Below are positions 36,039 through 47,870 of a stretch of DNA of 64,000 nucleotides, piece after piece. Both the position numbers and the translations under genes were made by a program. Under the pieces are notes generated by a model. The model saw nothing but the letters and a program-made list of their open reading frames with translations, was not told the origin of the DNA and did not search any database. Position 1 is the first letter of the stretch. The number at the start of each line of letters is the position of its first letter. Source of the stretch: Vitellaria paradoxa. Its lineage: Eukaryota > Streptophyta > Magnoliopsida > Ericales > Sapotaceae. The stretch covers positions 28,941,246 to 29,005,245 of the forward strand of contig CM034238.1 in assembly GCA_019916065.1 (NCBI GenBank), given 5' to 3'.

Positions 36039-36263
36039 ATGAGCAGAACTAAGCCAGAGCAAGAGGTCACCTTTACAGATAGCAACCTGAAAGGTGTTCA
36101 ACAGCCACATAACGATACCCTAGTAGTTATTCTAGACATTGGCAACTACAAAGTGCGCCGCATCCTCATTGATCATGGTAGTTCAAAAGAAGTTATGTTC
36201 TATGGACTTTTAAGGAGTTCAGGTTTGTCTAAGTCCAACCTTAGCCTGGCCATTATCCTCTAA
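36039..36263 (+). pseudogene. Aspartic protease domain of the Tat element
   Basis: A 74-codon frame has ILIDHGSSKEVMFY, where the catalytic Asp is residue 45. The usual DGGSS or DTGSS is changed to DHGSS. Family role is cleavage of the Gag-Pol polyprotein. It ends in a stop, and following sequence up to 36900 carries further linker fragments in other frames. Confidence 0.8.
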
Positions 36264-36779
36264 TCGAGTTTTGCTTGGCACCAGTTTGGCCACTTGAGAG
36301 GGTCACGATTCTTGTTCGAGTTGGACCAGTGGTGTTGCAAACAGAATTCTTGGTAGTGGATGTCTCTTTCTTCATATAATGCATAATGGGGCGTCTATAG
36401 CTACATAAGATGAAAGCCATCCCCTTCACATACCATCAAATGATCAAATTTCTGACACTCTGAGAAGTGTTCTCAGTCAGAAGAGACCAAATTATCTCAA
36501 AAATCTTACTTAGTCGCTATCAAGTAGAAAGAATATCCTTACTGAGGTTAAGTCAGTGGCTGAGATAGAGGACACACCGACCCAAGAAAATGTCGGAAGA
36601 AAATCAGATGAAAAGGCAATCGAAAAATTGGAGTCCATCCCTGCCCACAAGTCCAATCCGAAGAGTTTTTTCCTAATTGGAAAGAACCTTCTCGACCACG
36701 AGAAATAGGACCTGGTGAGTCTCCCAAAGCGAAATTTGAAAGTTTTCGCATGGACCCCACATAAGATGCTAGGGATTAG

Positions 36780-37330
36780 CCCTAAAGTCATGTGTCATGG
36801 GCTTAGCATGCTATTGACCATGAAACTAGTCATCCAAAAAGAGAAATGACCGTCTCCTGCACATACAGAAGTCATAGTGGAGGAGGTCGGAAGATTACTC
36901 GAAGCCAACGCAATCGAATAGATTAGTTATCCGAAATGGCTCTCCCATACAATGGTAGTGGAAATAAGAATAGTAAATGGCGAGTGTATGTCGACATCAC
37001 TAACCTTAACAATGCTTGTCCGAAGGATCCTTTCCCTTTACCAAAAATTGATCAGCTCGTCGATGCCACTGCTCGACATGAGATGATGAGCTTCCTAGAT
37101 GTTTACTGGGGTTACCACCAGATCTCCATGTTCAAAGCAGATCAGGAGAAAATGACATTTATTACACTTAGAAGGGTTTACTGCTACAAAGTGATGCCAT
37201 TCGGATTGAAGAATGCCGGAACCACTTATTAAAGGATGGTCACAAAGATATTCAGCAATCAGATTGGCAAAACAATAGAGGTGTACATCGATAACATAGT
37301 TATCAAAAGTAAAGCAAAAGCCAACCACTA
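36780..37330 (+). pseudogene. Reverse transcriptase domain of the Tat element
   Basis: The frame from 36936 has KWRVYVDITNLNNACPKD, PLPKIDQLVDAT, FLDVYWGYHQISM and KVMPFGLKNAGTTY, the classic gypsy RT order. A TAA at 37230-37232 replaces the Gln expected after TTY. Beyond it in the same frame the catalytic box reads YIDN in place of YIDD (Asn codon 37293-37295), so the second Asp is lost. The copy cannot reverse transcribe. Confidence 0.9.
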
Positions 37331-37619
37331 GACCGACCTAGAAGAGAATAGTCTACGACTCAATGCAGCTAAGTGCACTTTTGCAGTAAGTTTAGGAAAA
37401 TTCCTTGGGCATCTAGTGACCAAAAAAGGCATAGAGGTTAACCCTGACCAAATCGCCTCTATACAAAGGCTGCACTGCCTAACCACGATGAAGAAAGTCC
37501 AAAGACTTACAGGCATGGCGGCAGTGTTAAATCGTTTCATCAGTCAGTCCTCCGACCGATGCAGACCTTTTTTTAGATTACTAAAATAGAAGTGTATCTT
37601 ACATTAGGACGAGGAATGT

Positions 37620-38702
37620 GATCAAGAATTTGAAGAGTTGAAGAGTTATTTGGTGTCACCCCTACTTTTATCCACTCCTCACCTTGGGGAAAGGTTGCAG
37701 TTGTACTTGTGGTATCTGAATACTCAGTTAGCATGGTCCTTGTAAGAGAGGAGGAAAAAACGTAACGACCGATCTATTATGTTAGCAAAACAATGGTTAA
37801 AGTAAAATAGGGGTATCTTCTTACTTTTATCTACTCCCCACTTTGGGGAAAGGCTACAATTGTACTTGGTGGTATCTAAACACTCAGTTAGCGGGGTCCT
37901 CGTAAGAGATGAGGAGAAAACGCAACGATTGATCTATTATGTTAGCAAAACAACGGTCAAAGCAGAATAGGGGTATCTCCCCACTTTATCTACTCCTTAC
38001 CTCGGGGAAAGGCTGCAATTGTACTTGGTAGTATCTGAACACTTAGTTAGCGGGGTCCTCATAAAAGAGGAAGAGAAAACATAACAATCGATGTATTATG
38101 TTAGCAAAACAATGGTCAGAGCGGAACAAGGATATCTCCCCACTAAAACGGTCTTAGCACTAATTGTTGCTTCGAGGAAGCTGTCATACTACTTCTTGGC
38201 TCATCTAATAGTAGTGGCTATTGAGGACCTCCTCAAATTTGTTGTCAGGAAAGCAGACCTATTAAGTAGAATGGCAAAATGGGCGGTCGAACCTAGATCA
38301 TATGACAACAACTTCGTGCTTCAAACTGTCATCAAAGGGTAAGTGCTTGCAGTGTTCAGAGCCAAGTTTGTCTCCCCATTCGATATCGACCAATGCAATA
38401 TATCCTAGGCCAATGGCAAAGGAACTTGAAAAATCTAACTGGATGGTGCTGCAATGAAATAGGGCTTTAGGGCTGGAGTTGTATTGACTTCACCAGAGGG
38501 ATTAGTCTATGAGTATGCTTTAAAACTAAGGTTCCAATCAACAAATAACAAAGCTAAATACGAAGCCATGCTAATCGAGTTCAAATCGCCTTTGGGGCAA
38601 TATGCTCAGAGAGTCATCCTATATTCAAACTCTCAATCGGTCATCAGTCAGCTTAACGGAGAGTATGAAGTTCGTGCAAACAACATGGCAAAATATTATT
38701 AG
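37620..38702 (+). pseudogene. RNase H domain of the Tat element
   Basis: N-terminal parts are triplicated (see 37664-38140). The 38091-38342 frame continues with a linker, and the 38484-38702 frame has SPEGLVYEYALKLRF, NNKAKYEAML, LYSNSQSVISQLNGEYEVR. In relatives the latter reads SDSQ; here the Asp is Asn, removing a catalytic acidic residue. Stops separate the pieces. Confidence 0.8.
37664..38140. repeat. Triplicated 159-160 bp coding segment in the RNase H region
   Basis: Three tandem copies start at 37664, 37823 and 37983. Each has CTTGGGGAAAGG, TTGTACTTG..GTATCTGAA, AGTTAGC.GGGTCCT and TCTATTATGTTAGCAAAACA-type blocks. They encode the stretch LYLVVSEHSVSGVLVREE..IYYVSKTM that occurs once in related elements. 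159 bp is 53 codons, so a copy can keep frame. Copies differ by about 10 percent by eye. Confidence 0.9.
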
Positions 38703-38879
38703 CAAGCCTGAGTAGTTACGAGAAAGTTTGATGCAATAGAGCTTAAGCTAATTGCAAGAATGAAGAATAACTGAGCAGGTGCCTTAGCTGCTTTGGGTGC
38801 AGCCGATTAACATGGTGAGGCGAAGAGCATCACGGTAAAAAGGTTTCTCTGTCCAAGCATACAAGAGCCCAAGCATAAC

Positions 38880-40109
38880 GTGCAGACAACTTCCCCTGCA
38901 CCGAGTTGGATGGACCCAATCATTCAATACCTAAGGAGTGATGTGTTACCTCAAGATAAAAAAGAGGCTGCCAAGATAAAAAAAACAAGATGCCACAATT
39001 TTGGTTGTCTTCTGACCAGCAATTATACAAAAAATCTTTTAGTGGTCTATACTTGTTCTACGTTCACCTTGACCGAGTATAAGACTTGTTAGAAGAATTG
39101 CACGAGAGCAGTTGCGAAGCACACGCTGAGGGGCGATCCATGGCAACTCGAGTAATGTCACAAAGCTACTAGTGGCCCCACATGCAGAAAGATTCCATTC
39201 GATATTCCACTAAATACAACAAGTGCCAGAGGTTCGCTTCTATCCCACACAAGCTTGCCCAAGATATGACCTTTCTAACTAGCTCGTGGCCTTTCATCCA
39301 GTGGGGGCTAGATATAGTCGGACCCATACCCATGGCCCCAGGGGGATGACAATGGCTTCTCCCAACAATGGGTTATTTCACAAAGTGGATCGAAGCCAAG
39401 CCACTCAGCACCATTAAAGACTCCAACACCAAGAGGTTCGTGTAGAAGAACATAATCACCAGGTATGAGGTTTCATAGAGCTTGATTTCAGATAACGCAC
39501 ACAATTTGATAGTAATGAATTTAGGGAGTTCTACTTAGATCTCAAAATTTGCAATCACTATTCCACACCAGCATAGCCCTAAAGCAACGGCAAGCTGAAG
39601 ACTCCAATAAGACTGTACTAAATGGCATCAAGAAACACTTGAAGCAAGCTAAGGGGCGATGGGTAGAGGAACTACGGACCATGCCCTGGGCCTACAAAAG
39701 TACTCCATGCCGATCAATTAGAGAGACTTCGTTCTTGTTAGACAGAACAGAGATAGTCATACCACTAGAGATCGGCATGCCCACAATCCAGACCCTATCC
39801 TTCTTACAAAAAAGCAACGATGCAGCGGTTGAGAGAAATTTAGGCCTGCTTGATGAAAAAAATGAACTTGCCCAAATCCGAATGGCTGTTTACCAGCAAC
39901 AATTAAGCAAGTCACGAAGCAAGCACGTCTGGGCAAGGCCTTTTAACATCGTTGATCTTGTACTCAGAAAGATAATGTTGGCAACAAGGAACCCTGCTAC
40001 TGGCAAACTCGACCCAAATTGGGAAGGCCCTTATAAAGCCATTGAAGTGATCAGCAACGATGCCTATCACCTGGAAGATATGGAAAAGATGGAAGTCATA
40101 AGGCCATAA
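38880..40109 (+). pseudogene. Integrase of the Tat element, broken
   Basis: The linker and zinc-binding region is fragmented from 38880 to 39250. The core shows WGLDIVGPIP with the first catalytic Asp at 39311-39313, then YFTKWIEAKPLSTI in another frame and ISDN near 39487, with stops between. The 39549-40109 frame holds the C-terminal part (QAEDSNKTVLNGIKKHLKQA, WAYKSTPCRSIRET, IPLEIGMPT, LDPNWEGPYKAIEV). No chromodomain is seen, as expected for Tat. Confidence 0.85.
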
Positions 40110-40407
40110 AATGTTACCAATTTGAGAATATATTACCATTAAAGCCTAATGTAAACACTAAGTTATGAAATAATGATTTCCGTTCCCAAAACATCTACAT
40201 GTCTATGATGAATGACTCTTGTTAGTAAAACAAACACCTGGTGCACGGCCACAATTCAGCCACCTAACCCACTCAGATTGGCCATAGCCACACTTAATGC
40301 AAGGCTAGGGTTTGGCCACCTGACCTGTCAATTACAATCGTTCTTGCTAAGAGTGACTCATCAAAAGCAGGAAGACTCTGTTTGGTTTACAAGTCTAACA
40401 ACCAAAC

Positions 40408-40770
40408 AAATCTATTTTACCAAGTGTTCCAACTTGAACCTGGAATGTCTTAGCTTATGTTCATTTTAGATTAAAAACAAATCTATTAAGTGTTCCAACT
40501 TAGACTTGGCACATCTCAACTTATGTTCAATCTATTTTACCAAGTGTTCTAACTTGGACCTAGCATGTCTGGGCTTATGTTTATTTTGGATTAAAAATAA
40601 ATTTATTAGCTATTCCAACTCAGACTCAGCATGTGTTAGCTCATGTTCAAATCTATTTTACCAAGTGTTCCAACTCGGACATGGCATGTCTCGGCTTATA
40701 AACTCAGACTTGTGAACTCAGACTCGTCATGTCTTAGCTTATGTTCAAATCTATTACCAAGTGTTTGAGT
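40408..40770. repeat. 3' tandem array of the Tat element, alternating 70/50 bp units
   Basis: Units share AAATCTATTTTACC, AAGTGTTCCAACT, GACCTGGCATGTCT and AGCTTATGTTC. Starts near 40408, 40479, 40530, 40600 and 40650 alternate between about 70 and 50 bp, making a dimer of about 121 bp. Tandem arrays between pol and the 3' LTR are known in Tat-lineage elements. Confidence 0.85.
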
Positions 40771-41329
40771 TCGGGCACATAGTAAGATAGCCACGTTCGA
40801 TTCATGAAGGCAAGCAATTACATTCGGACAAATTTAGTTTGGATTTAGTTACTAGGAGGAACTTACTTACAATTATTTACAAGTGTTGGGGGTCGGACGA
40901 TTCATAAACGACTAGTTATTTCTCAAACTTATACATAGATTAAGTTTTCAACACAATGATTATTGAAAAAATAGAAAGCATAAAGATAGAAATAAAGAAA
41001 AAAGTTTTTTCATTAATAAAAGGGGGGCCGACCCCCTGAAGCTATAAAAGACAAGATAAACAAGGGCTCGAGCTACACATCTTTGTCTCGATTGGTTTTT
41101 TCCAAAGAGTCTGAGCCATCGGCTACTTTATTGACAGGCGAAATGGTCTGATTGGTATCCTAGACAGATTGATTGGCCACTTTGCTCATCTCCTCTGGCT
41201 ACTTCTAATCTCAATAGTATGAGCAACGTCTTCCCCAATTAGTATAAAAGGTTTTCTCGTCTTCTTCATTATCCAGGGGATGAATCTAGCTTATCCTTTG
41301 GCCATTCGAAAGAGGTGTAGAGTTCAAAT

Positions 41330-42960
41330 TTAAAGGTTAACTGGCCTTATTGAAAGCATTGACCTAGCCGTTGCGGTAGTAGGTTCTTGCTGTGATGAAT
41401 AACTGTCTCTAGTAGTCATCTTTAGCCACCTTGTAACCTTCTACATAGGCATTTTTCCTCTCGTCTTAAAGTTTTATCTTGACCTTGGTTGTCATTTTGT
41501 TCACAATCTTGACCCCCCACTGCATTGCCGCGAAGTCGGCTTCCAAGCATTTGTTCGTCGCCAAGAGCTCATCATTTTGGGCGTAAACTTCCTTCACATT
41601 CTTTTCAGCTTTCTCAACTCAGAGGCACTGAGTGTCTGCCACCCTCTCAACTTTTTAAATGCACTTCAAGAAGTGCTCGAAACACTGACCAACATCCCTG
41701 AAGAACTCAATGGCCCGCATAAAAAGGAAAAAAGAAGTTAGGACGTAGACAAAAGTAAAGAAAAATAACTTAAAGAGGCTATTCGAGCTTACTAAGGGGA
41801 GTATTGCGCCGACTGGAAGAACCATATGTGGTCGGGCATGTTCATAATCTATTCCCGATCATTAAGGAGCATGATGACATTAGCTATCGACATGGCAACA
41901 CCTTAGTCGGAGATGGCAGAGTCTCTGGTTGTGACAAGCCAAGAGTTGATCATCAGGCTGATGATGAATTCCTCACCTCGTCACTCTATGACTGGTTCGT
42001 CATCAAGGAGGATCAGGTGGCTACTGTTTAGAGCGTCACTGATCACGTTCCACTGCTCCCTTATCACCACTCTACCGCAAGTAGCTGGGGGTGAAAGTAA
42101 AGGTGAAACTATAGCGGCCTTTCTCTTCCTACTAACTTCCTTCTTCCCTTTATCGCTTAGGCCCTTTTTCATTATGGCAAATAGATTTCTCAAAGTCATA
42201 TCGTCTGAACTAAAGGGCAGAGCGATGATAACAATCACTATTTGGGGAACGCTGGTCAGGAAGTTTTTAGAATCAATCAATTCGTTGATCTGATCTTCAT
42301 TGACGTCCGATGGGAGGGCTGTAAAGTTATGGTGTGAGGGTTTGTAGCTGAGCATGATTGGCACTGTTCAAGCTAGGCCCTTCAATGTCCCTTTCCTTTG
42401 TACACAAAAAACTTCGGTGATCTAGCGACCCTCCGATTGAAACACGTATCTGCATAAAATAAGAAAAAGGTCGGTTAGCGTTCGATCATAGATGAAATAA
42501 AAAAGAAACTATAATAAGAAATAAACAGCTACCTATGCCCCCAGGATATTCTAAATGCCATTGTGCCTATCTTCTTCTCGCAACCATTGTCAATCTCTAC
42601 TGTCCAGGATGTGGTCGTATAGTAAGTTCTTACTTGAATGAGGGAGGGCGTGCACAAGATTGTCTTCCACCCAGAATGTCAGATAGTATCGGTTATTCTT
42701 CGATGGAGTTATAGCATAGCAGTGGAGGATTTCATGAGGACCTAGGTTGACCCTCAAGATCCTATTAAGTTCTATAACTTCTACCAGGATCCTACACTTA
42801 TTCGTGGTCAACTGCTCAGGACAATTCCTAACCAAAGAAAGGAAACGCCGAACAAGGGGCTGGAACAGAAAGGTCACTCCATGCTCTTCTATGGCTATTA
42901 ATAGCCATCGCATCCACTTAGATCCCCTTTTTTTAGCTATACTAAAATTGTCTGCTTAGG
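41330..42960 (-). pseudogene. Antisense ORF of the Tat element, with a candidate intron
   Basis: Read on the minus strand, 42590-42913 encodes FLFQPLVRRFLSLVRNCPEQL, GPHEILHCYAI, RYYLTFWVED and LPHSSKNLLYD, resembling the antisense-encoded proteins reported for Grande/Retand-type elements. A candidate intron (donor GTAGCTG near 42535, acceptor TTATGCAG near 42450) separates it from 41981-42364, which has a KKEVSRKRK basic stretch. Further on (41380-41700) is a helix-rich region with YVEGYKVAKDDY and TARTYYRN, carrying stops. The role of such proteins is not known to me. Confidence 0.6.
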
Positions 42961-43244
42961 TTAGCTAAACAAACAGAATCGGGGATTTGGTGTCTAGCCC
43001 TAAAGGCTTCCATACCCTTTGGATTCCTGAGAGCGTTCAAAAATTTCCCCATCCCAAGAGAAAACAAAACAAGAAGGAGAGGTGAAGGCTAACACTCACC
43101 TAAATGTGATTCGGCAATGGAGGTTCTGGTCAAATACGGAACGAGCTCAGATAAAGTAAAGTGAAAAGCGGTTTGAGACACGGGAGTTATGGTAACCTTA
43201 GAAACTTAAAAGCATGAAAAACCTCCACAGACGTAGAGGATACG

Positions 43245-43252
43245 TATTTATA
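43245..43252 (-). promoter_or_regulatory. TATA box for the antisense gene
   Basis: CCTCTATAAATACG on the minus strand has a textbook TATAAATA core about 330 bp before the first Met of the antisense protein (42913). It supports transcription opposite to gag-pol. Confidence 0.5.
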
Positions 43253-43569
43253 GAGGGGCAAGGCAAAAAGGCAAAAGATAAAAGGGTGGCACGCTATATT
43301 TATAACAAAAAGACCTCTAGCGTGCCCTACATAGTTTGCACCTATATCAGCGATGCCTAGGCTAGCTCATTTATGGCCCACTGACAACCCTAATCATTAT
43401 ATTCTTAGCACACGTGGCCTATAATAATAATGTTTGTGTACATATAATGCCATATATGCAAGTAATGCCAATCAGGCCAAATGTTGTCTGAACACGTATT
43501 TGTACATTCAGCATTACTTCTAGCTTTTTTACGTGTGTGAGCATCCCACACGTATAAGAGCTGGGGGCA

Positions 43570-44090
43570 GTTGGAGAAGGGTCTCAAACACATGGCAAGC
43601 ACCCAATTCGAACACGTGGCGTGCACCCAACTCAGACACTTAGTGTGCATCTGAAAAGGAGACAAGTTGGTGGTTGGGGGGCTGGTTACCTTTCGTGTCG
43701 CATTAATAAAAGAAGGTAAAAGGTGTGCTTGCACACACTATCGATTACGACTCCAGCTGACTCCGTCCTAATTATATAGCATAATTTTAACCATAATTGC
43801 ACTGCTGCTTATGATGTCCGAATAAGGGCGACACGTGCCAAAGAACTATAAATACATAAGGGGCGAAGAAGAAACGTAGTACCATCCACCATACAAAAAC
43901 TCTACTAAATTTACTCTTGAAAATTTCTTTCTTCTATACACATTCTGACTTAACTATTGGAAAGGTGTTAGGCCGAATACTACCCAGTTAGCAGTTCTGT
44001 TTCAGGGTTTAAGTAACAAGTTGAGAAGCCCAAAAAACCAGCACCATTAGACCCTCGTTTGACCACATCAGCAACACCTTTCTACTTGGT
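43570..44090 (+). repeat. Probable 3' LTR of the Tat element
   Basis: A purine-rich GAGCTGGGGGCAG (about 43558-43570) resembles a polypurine tract. A plus-strand TATAAATA lies at 43847-43854. Downstream, TCTGACTTAACTATTGGAAAGGTG-like sequence resembles Tat U5 regions. Exact ends cannot be set because no second LTR was found. Confidence 0.45.
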
Positions 44091-44099
44091 CGAACACGT

Positions 44100-44745
44100 C
44101 AGCAAAGGATTTCACTAGATTTTTAGACAGTCCAGCTATTATGGCAAGGACAATGGAATAGCCATAATAGAGCAAGTGCACAAAGCTACAAAGTCATGCA
44201 TCTATCAGGCCATCCCTATAAGAAAATGAAACAAAGCTTATCATAATAACTCCCAGGGAGTCAAACTGAGCGGCTTTCCAAAGTTCCTTTCGGCCAGAGT
44301 AATCTACTTAAAAATGAATAAAACCATCATGGATTGAAATCTATTCAGTAAGAAAGACAACTCAAATAAGGGAACGATGATATCCAGAGAATGCAAATCA
44401 CTCTTATAAATTCCCTCATCAACTTTAAGGAACCAGAATCTTGAAATGGGGTAATGGCTCAACCTATACTAGACTGATCAAAGAGCATACTTTGGTATTC
44501 TTTTGCGGTAGTTGATAACTCATAATATTCAAACTAGAGTAATGGTAGCTCAATTCACTAGAATTATGACATATCAGTAATAAATCCAGGGGTAGAAGTG
44601 ATGAAGATCACCATATCTACCCTAAAAGGATGTTTGGTCATCTAAAAAAAGGTCGTCGTGCCAATAAGCAAACTGAACTAATCAAGCCCACTGAAGATCT
44701 ATCATGATCTGTAAATAACAAGAATGGAATTGTTAGTACATAATA
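44100..44745. other. Unassigned stretch after the gypsy element
   Basis: Mixed-composition sequence with no recognisable coding motif; probably old transposon sequence. Confidence 0.4.
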
Positions 44746-44753
44746 ACAATAAC

Positions 44754-45143
44754 TAGAGCTGTCAATGGTTCGAATGTGGCCTAAACCTCATCTAAACCTG
44801 ATCTAATAATGATGGACTGGACCTGATTTGAAACCTCAACAGATCTAAATCTGTTAGACCCGACTATAATTGGATTCAGATCAATCAGACCTGATAGATC
44901 TAATAAAAATTCATGGACCTGAATTACTTTTAGTTTTTTTCATCCAGATTGCTAATATTTTATAGTTTGGAAGTTAAAAAACAAAATTATTTAGATTGAG
45001 TATCCATTTAATAATTAATCAGGTCTAGACCTTAAGAATTAAGTATGAGATTATCAGTTTTGGAAATGGTCTGGATATCTTCCTTATTAGATTAGGTTTG
45101 GATTCGTCGGATCCAATCTAAACTCGAACCGTTGATAGCCCTA
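44754..45143. mobile_element. hAT MITE with 8-bp TSD (7 of 8 matching)
   Basis: A 390-bp element begins TAGAGCTGTCAATGGTTCGA and ends in the inverted TCGAACCGTTGATAGCCCTA. Flanks are ACAATAAC (44746-44753) and AGAATAAC (45144-45151). The interior is rich in GATCTAA/TTAGATC motifs in both orientations. Confidence 0.88.
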
Positions 45144-45149
45144 AGAATA

Positions 45150-46595
45150 ACAAACATGCAGGACATCATCAATGCACACTAATGTAAAGCACATATATTG
45201 AAGAACAAATGCTTTTATATAATACACAATATAAGTGTCATGACCAGCTTAGTGCACCGAGTAAGTGCAGGTTATGGGCCCTAATTGTAAGTAAGGCATC
45301 TATGATCGCCTAAATGTGTGAAATGGAAGAAAAAAATATTTTTGATTTTAAAAAGGGCCATGTCACAGAGATATAGAGTCTCCATTTGACATTTTCAAAA
45401 TGGGCTGTCAAGAGACCCGCTTTTTTAATTGATTTAAAATGTTTTGATTTTAATGCTTTGAAAATATGATAAAGGCCATGTTTTAATGATTCCTGACTTA
45501 TTTGTGCAATTAGAGAGATGGGCCTCGGGTTCAACTGCGCACGAGATCCTTCACACCTAGATACCTAGGGATGTTAAGAGTCTCTTTCTATTCTTCTTAT
45601 GTCTTAATTCAGTTTTTATAATAATCAATGTATTACAACACCAAATGTATAAAAATGTATCTAAATGAAATATGAGTTGGCCAAGCATTGTAAGGCTGCC
45701 TACATATCTCGTAGAAAATCAGGTAAGTCGTAGTTTGTATGTGTAAGTCTAGTGTAATGCTTCCTAATTGTTCTATATGCCAGGTTAGAATCTTATATGC
45801 AATATTAATGACTAATCTTCATGAGTTTCACTTAGATTCTCTGTAAAGGTGAGCTTTACTGCGGGCAAGTGATATATAACTCTACTTGGAAAAGTAATGG
45901 TTAATGGAGACTATATTGGGGATAAAATGAATGAATGGTATGATGAGGAATATACTGTGTATAGTGATTGGATGTAAGATGTACCTAGGCTATCTACGTA
46001 CCCTATGAAAGGATCAAATCGACCTACTTCAAACCTAAAGTGGTCTGAATTGTATCTATATATGACTGTAAATAATGTTAAATATATAGGATGTATACAG
46101 CTAGAACATTGTGATTAGAAAACTAGAAGCCTTGGTAGTCGTCATCACCTAAATTGATGCTGTAGATGGCACCTTGATTAGCCTCAAGCGTGAATAGCCT
46201 TATCATCGGCCCTAATGAGCTATCTAAGTATTGATGTATAGATGATTATGTGAAGGTGTATATATGTCATCAAAATGCCTTAGATGGCACTTTGATGGCC
46301 TTATCCTCATCATCATCGGCTATATTGGGATATATAGACAAGTGAGTAGGTGATAATGACGCTATGGAGAATCAAGTGTTAAATGAAAATGTGTTTGATA
46401 GACTCACTGGCACTTGGGTATGAATTCCATGGTTTTTGGCACTTGGCCACTTACATCGCTTAAGGAAATGTGGAGGCTTTTAAAATGGCCATTGGGCACT
46501 TATATCTCTTAAAATATGTTGATTAGCCTAGTGGCTTTCACATCGATGACAATTATAGGTAGACTGCCTACCCATTGGACACCTATAATATCTCA
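45150..46595. other. Unassigned repeat-rich stretch
   Basis: No coding domain is recognised. Phrases such as GCCTTAGATGGCAC and GGCCTTATCCTCATCATC recur between 46150 and 46330, suggesting LTR or untranslated sequence of an old retroelement. Confidence 0.4.
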
Positions 46596-46599
46596 GATA

Positions 46600-46905
46600 T
46601 GGGTAGACATAGTGGCACTTACGTTTGTGAAGATTGGTCAAGTGACGCTTACGTCTGTGAGCACTGGCGTAGTGGCACTTACGTCTTTGAGGCCTGGTTT
46701 AATGACACTTTACACCTGTGAAAGACTGGTCTAGTAACACTTACATCTATAAGGACTATCCTAGTGGCACTTACGTCTGTGAGGGCTAACCTAGTGACAC
46801 TTATGCTTAAACTGGTCTAGTGACGCTTATGTCCATCTAAGTATAGGTTAGCCTAGTAGCACTTATGCCTGTGGGGACTGGTCTAGTAACACTTACCTCT
46901 ATGAC
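46600..46905. repeat. Minisatellite, about 31-34 bp unit
   Basis: At least nine diverged units follow the pattern CTAGTGRCACTTACGTCTGTGAGGACTGG. The unit core CACTTA(C/T)G recurs at regular spacing. Units differ at several positions each. Confidence 0.9.
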
Positions 46906-46909
46906 GATC

Positions 46910-47870
46910 CTAGATCTGTGAGTAAGAGTGTTAATGCCTCGCATTATGACTAGTCTGATGAATCAGTGCCTTGCACTTTGTATATCTGATAAGATAGGTT
47001 CTTGCATTTAACTTTAGGGAGCCTAGCTTTGAATGATATGAGGAAGCATAACTCTAAATGATGTAAAGGAGCCTAGCTTCTGTAAGATAGGTATAGTCCA
47101 TGCTATGTGGGCCCATTAGTCTGGCGATATGTTTTTGATGCTGTTATATGTTTGGATGCATCATGATTATGATGAATGTGATGACAATTTATTTTCTAGT
47201 GTTCAGTCTTATCATGGATGACAGCTATAATATGTATGTCAAATATATCTATAAGAAGTCATGACCTAGAAATTACTAACTTAACCAATCCTAAGTCATT
47301 CACAGTCATCGATAATAGATATATAGACCAAAATACATGCTTTATATTATTGGCATTTTTATTTCATTTTAATGAGAATTATTTTTTGAGCAATGAATGC
47401 CATTTATTATATTTGTGCATGTGTCTAGTATTCACAAAGAGTAATTGATCTAGTGTGTAGAACATGGCTTTCACATAGAAGACTAGATCATCAGTTCTTT
47501 TAGAATACAAGTTCATTGTTCACAGTTTTAGATGGAACGGGATACACCATTAGTAGAACTGTAGCACATATTTTTAGTAGGTCTATCTTGACTATGGGGA
47601 ATGGTTTAATTCCAATTATTTATGCTAGTACACTTTGTGTCTATTGAGCTGGACTCAATTGAGATAACCATTTTATACTGACTTTATAAAAAATTTATAT
47701 CTCATACTTATTATGATTACTTATACACTCTTAATCTAGATTCTATTTTTAGACAAGTGTATATGGTGGTTGTTGTTTTGATTACACAAAGAGTGAGATT
47801 CTATATACGAGTTAATAATCTCAGTGGGTTAGGTAATGACATTATATATATGGTGACTATTAATAGTTGA
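46910..47870. other. Unassigned stretch, likely retroelement-derived
   Basis: No coding motif is seen. It includes AGCCTAG and GCATTA repeats up to 47100 and then LTR-like, moderately AT-rich sequence. Confidence 0.4.

Larger units (their letters stand above)
34040..44090 (+). mobile_element. Decayed Ty3/gypsy retrotransposon, Tat lineage
   Basis: Gag, protease, reverse transcriptase, RNase H and integrase fragments occur in order on the plus strand from about 34500 to 40109. They are followed by a long 3' region with a tandem array, an antisense gene and a probable 3' LTR. The motif CPKDPFPLPKIDQLVDAT in RT, the SPEG..EYAL RNase H and the WAYKSTPCRSIRET integrase block are Tat-like. No matching 5' LTR is recognised, so the left boundary is approximate. 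All genes are broken. Confidence 0.85.

Noticed and set aside
41804..42293. Plus-strand frames over the antisense gene
   Set aside because: They are shadows of the minus-strand antisense ORF, which has the better motifs and promoter.
46600..46905. CRISPR-like array
   Set aside because: Units are diverged throughout with no constant repeat and variable spacer pattern, and the window is plant DNA.
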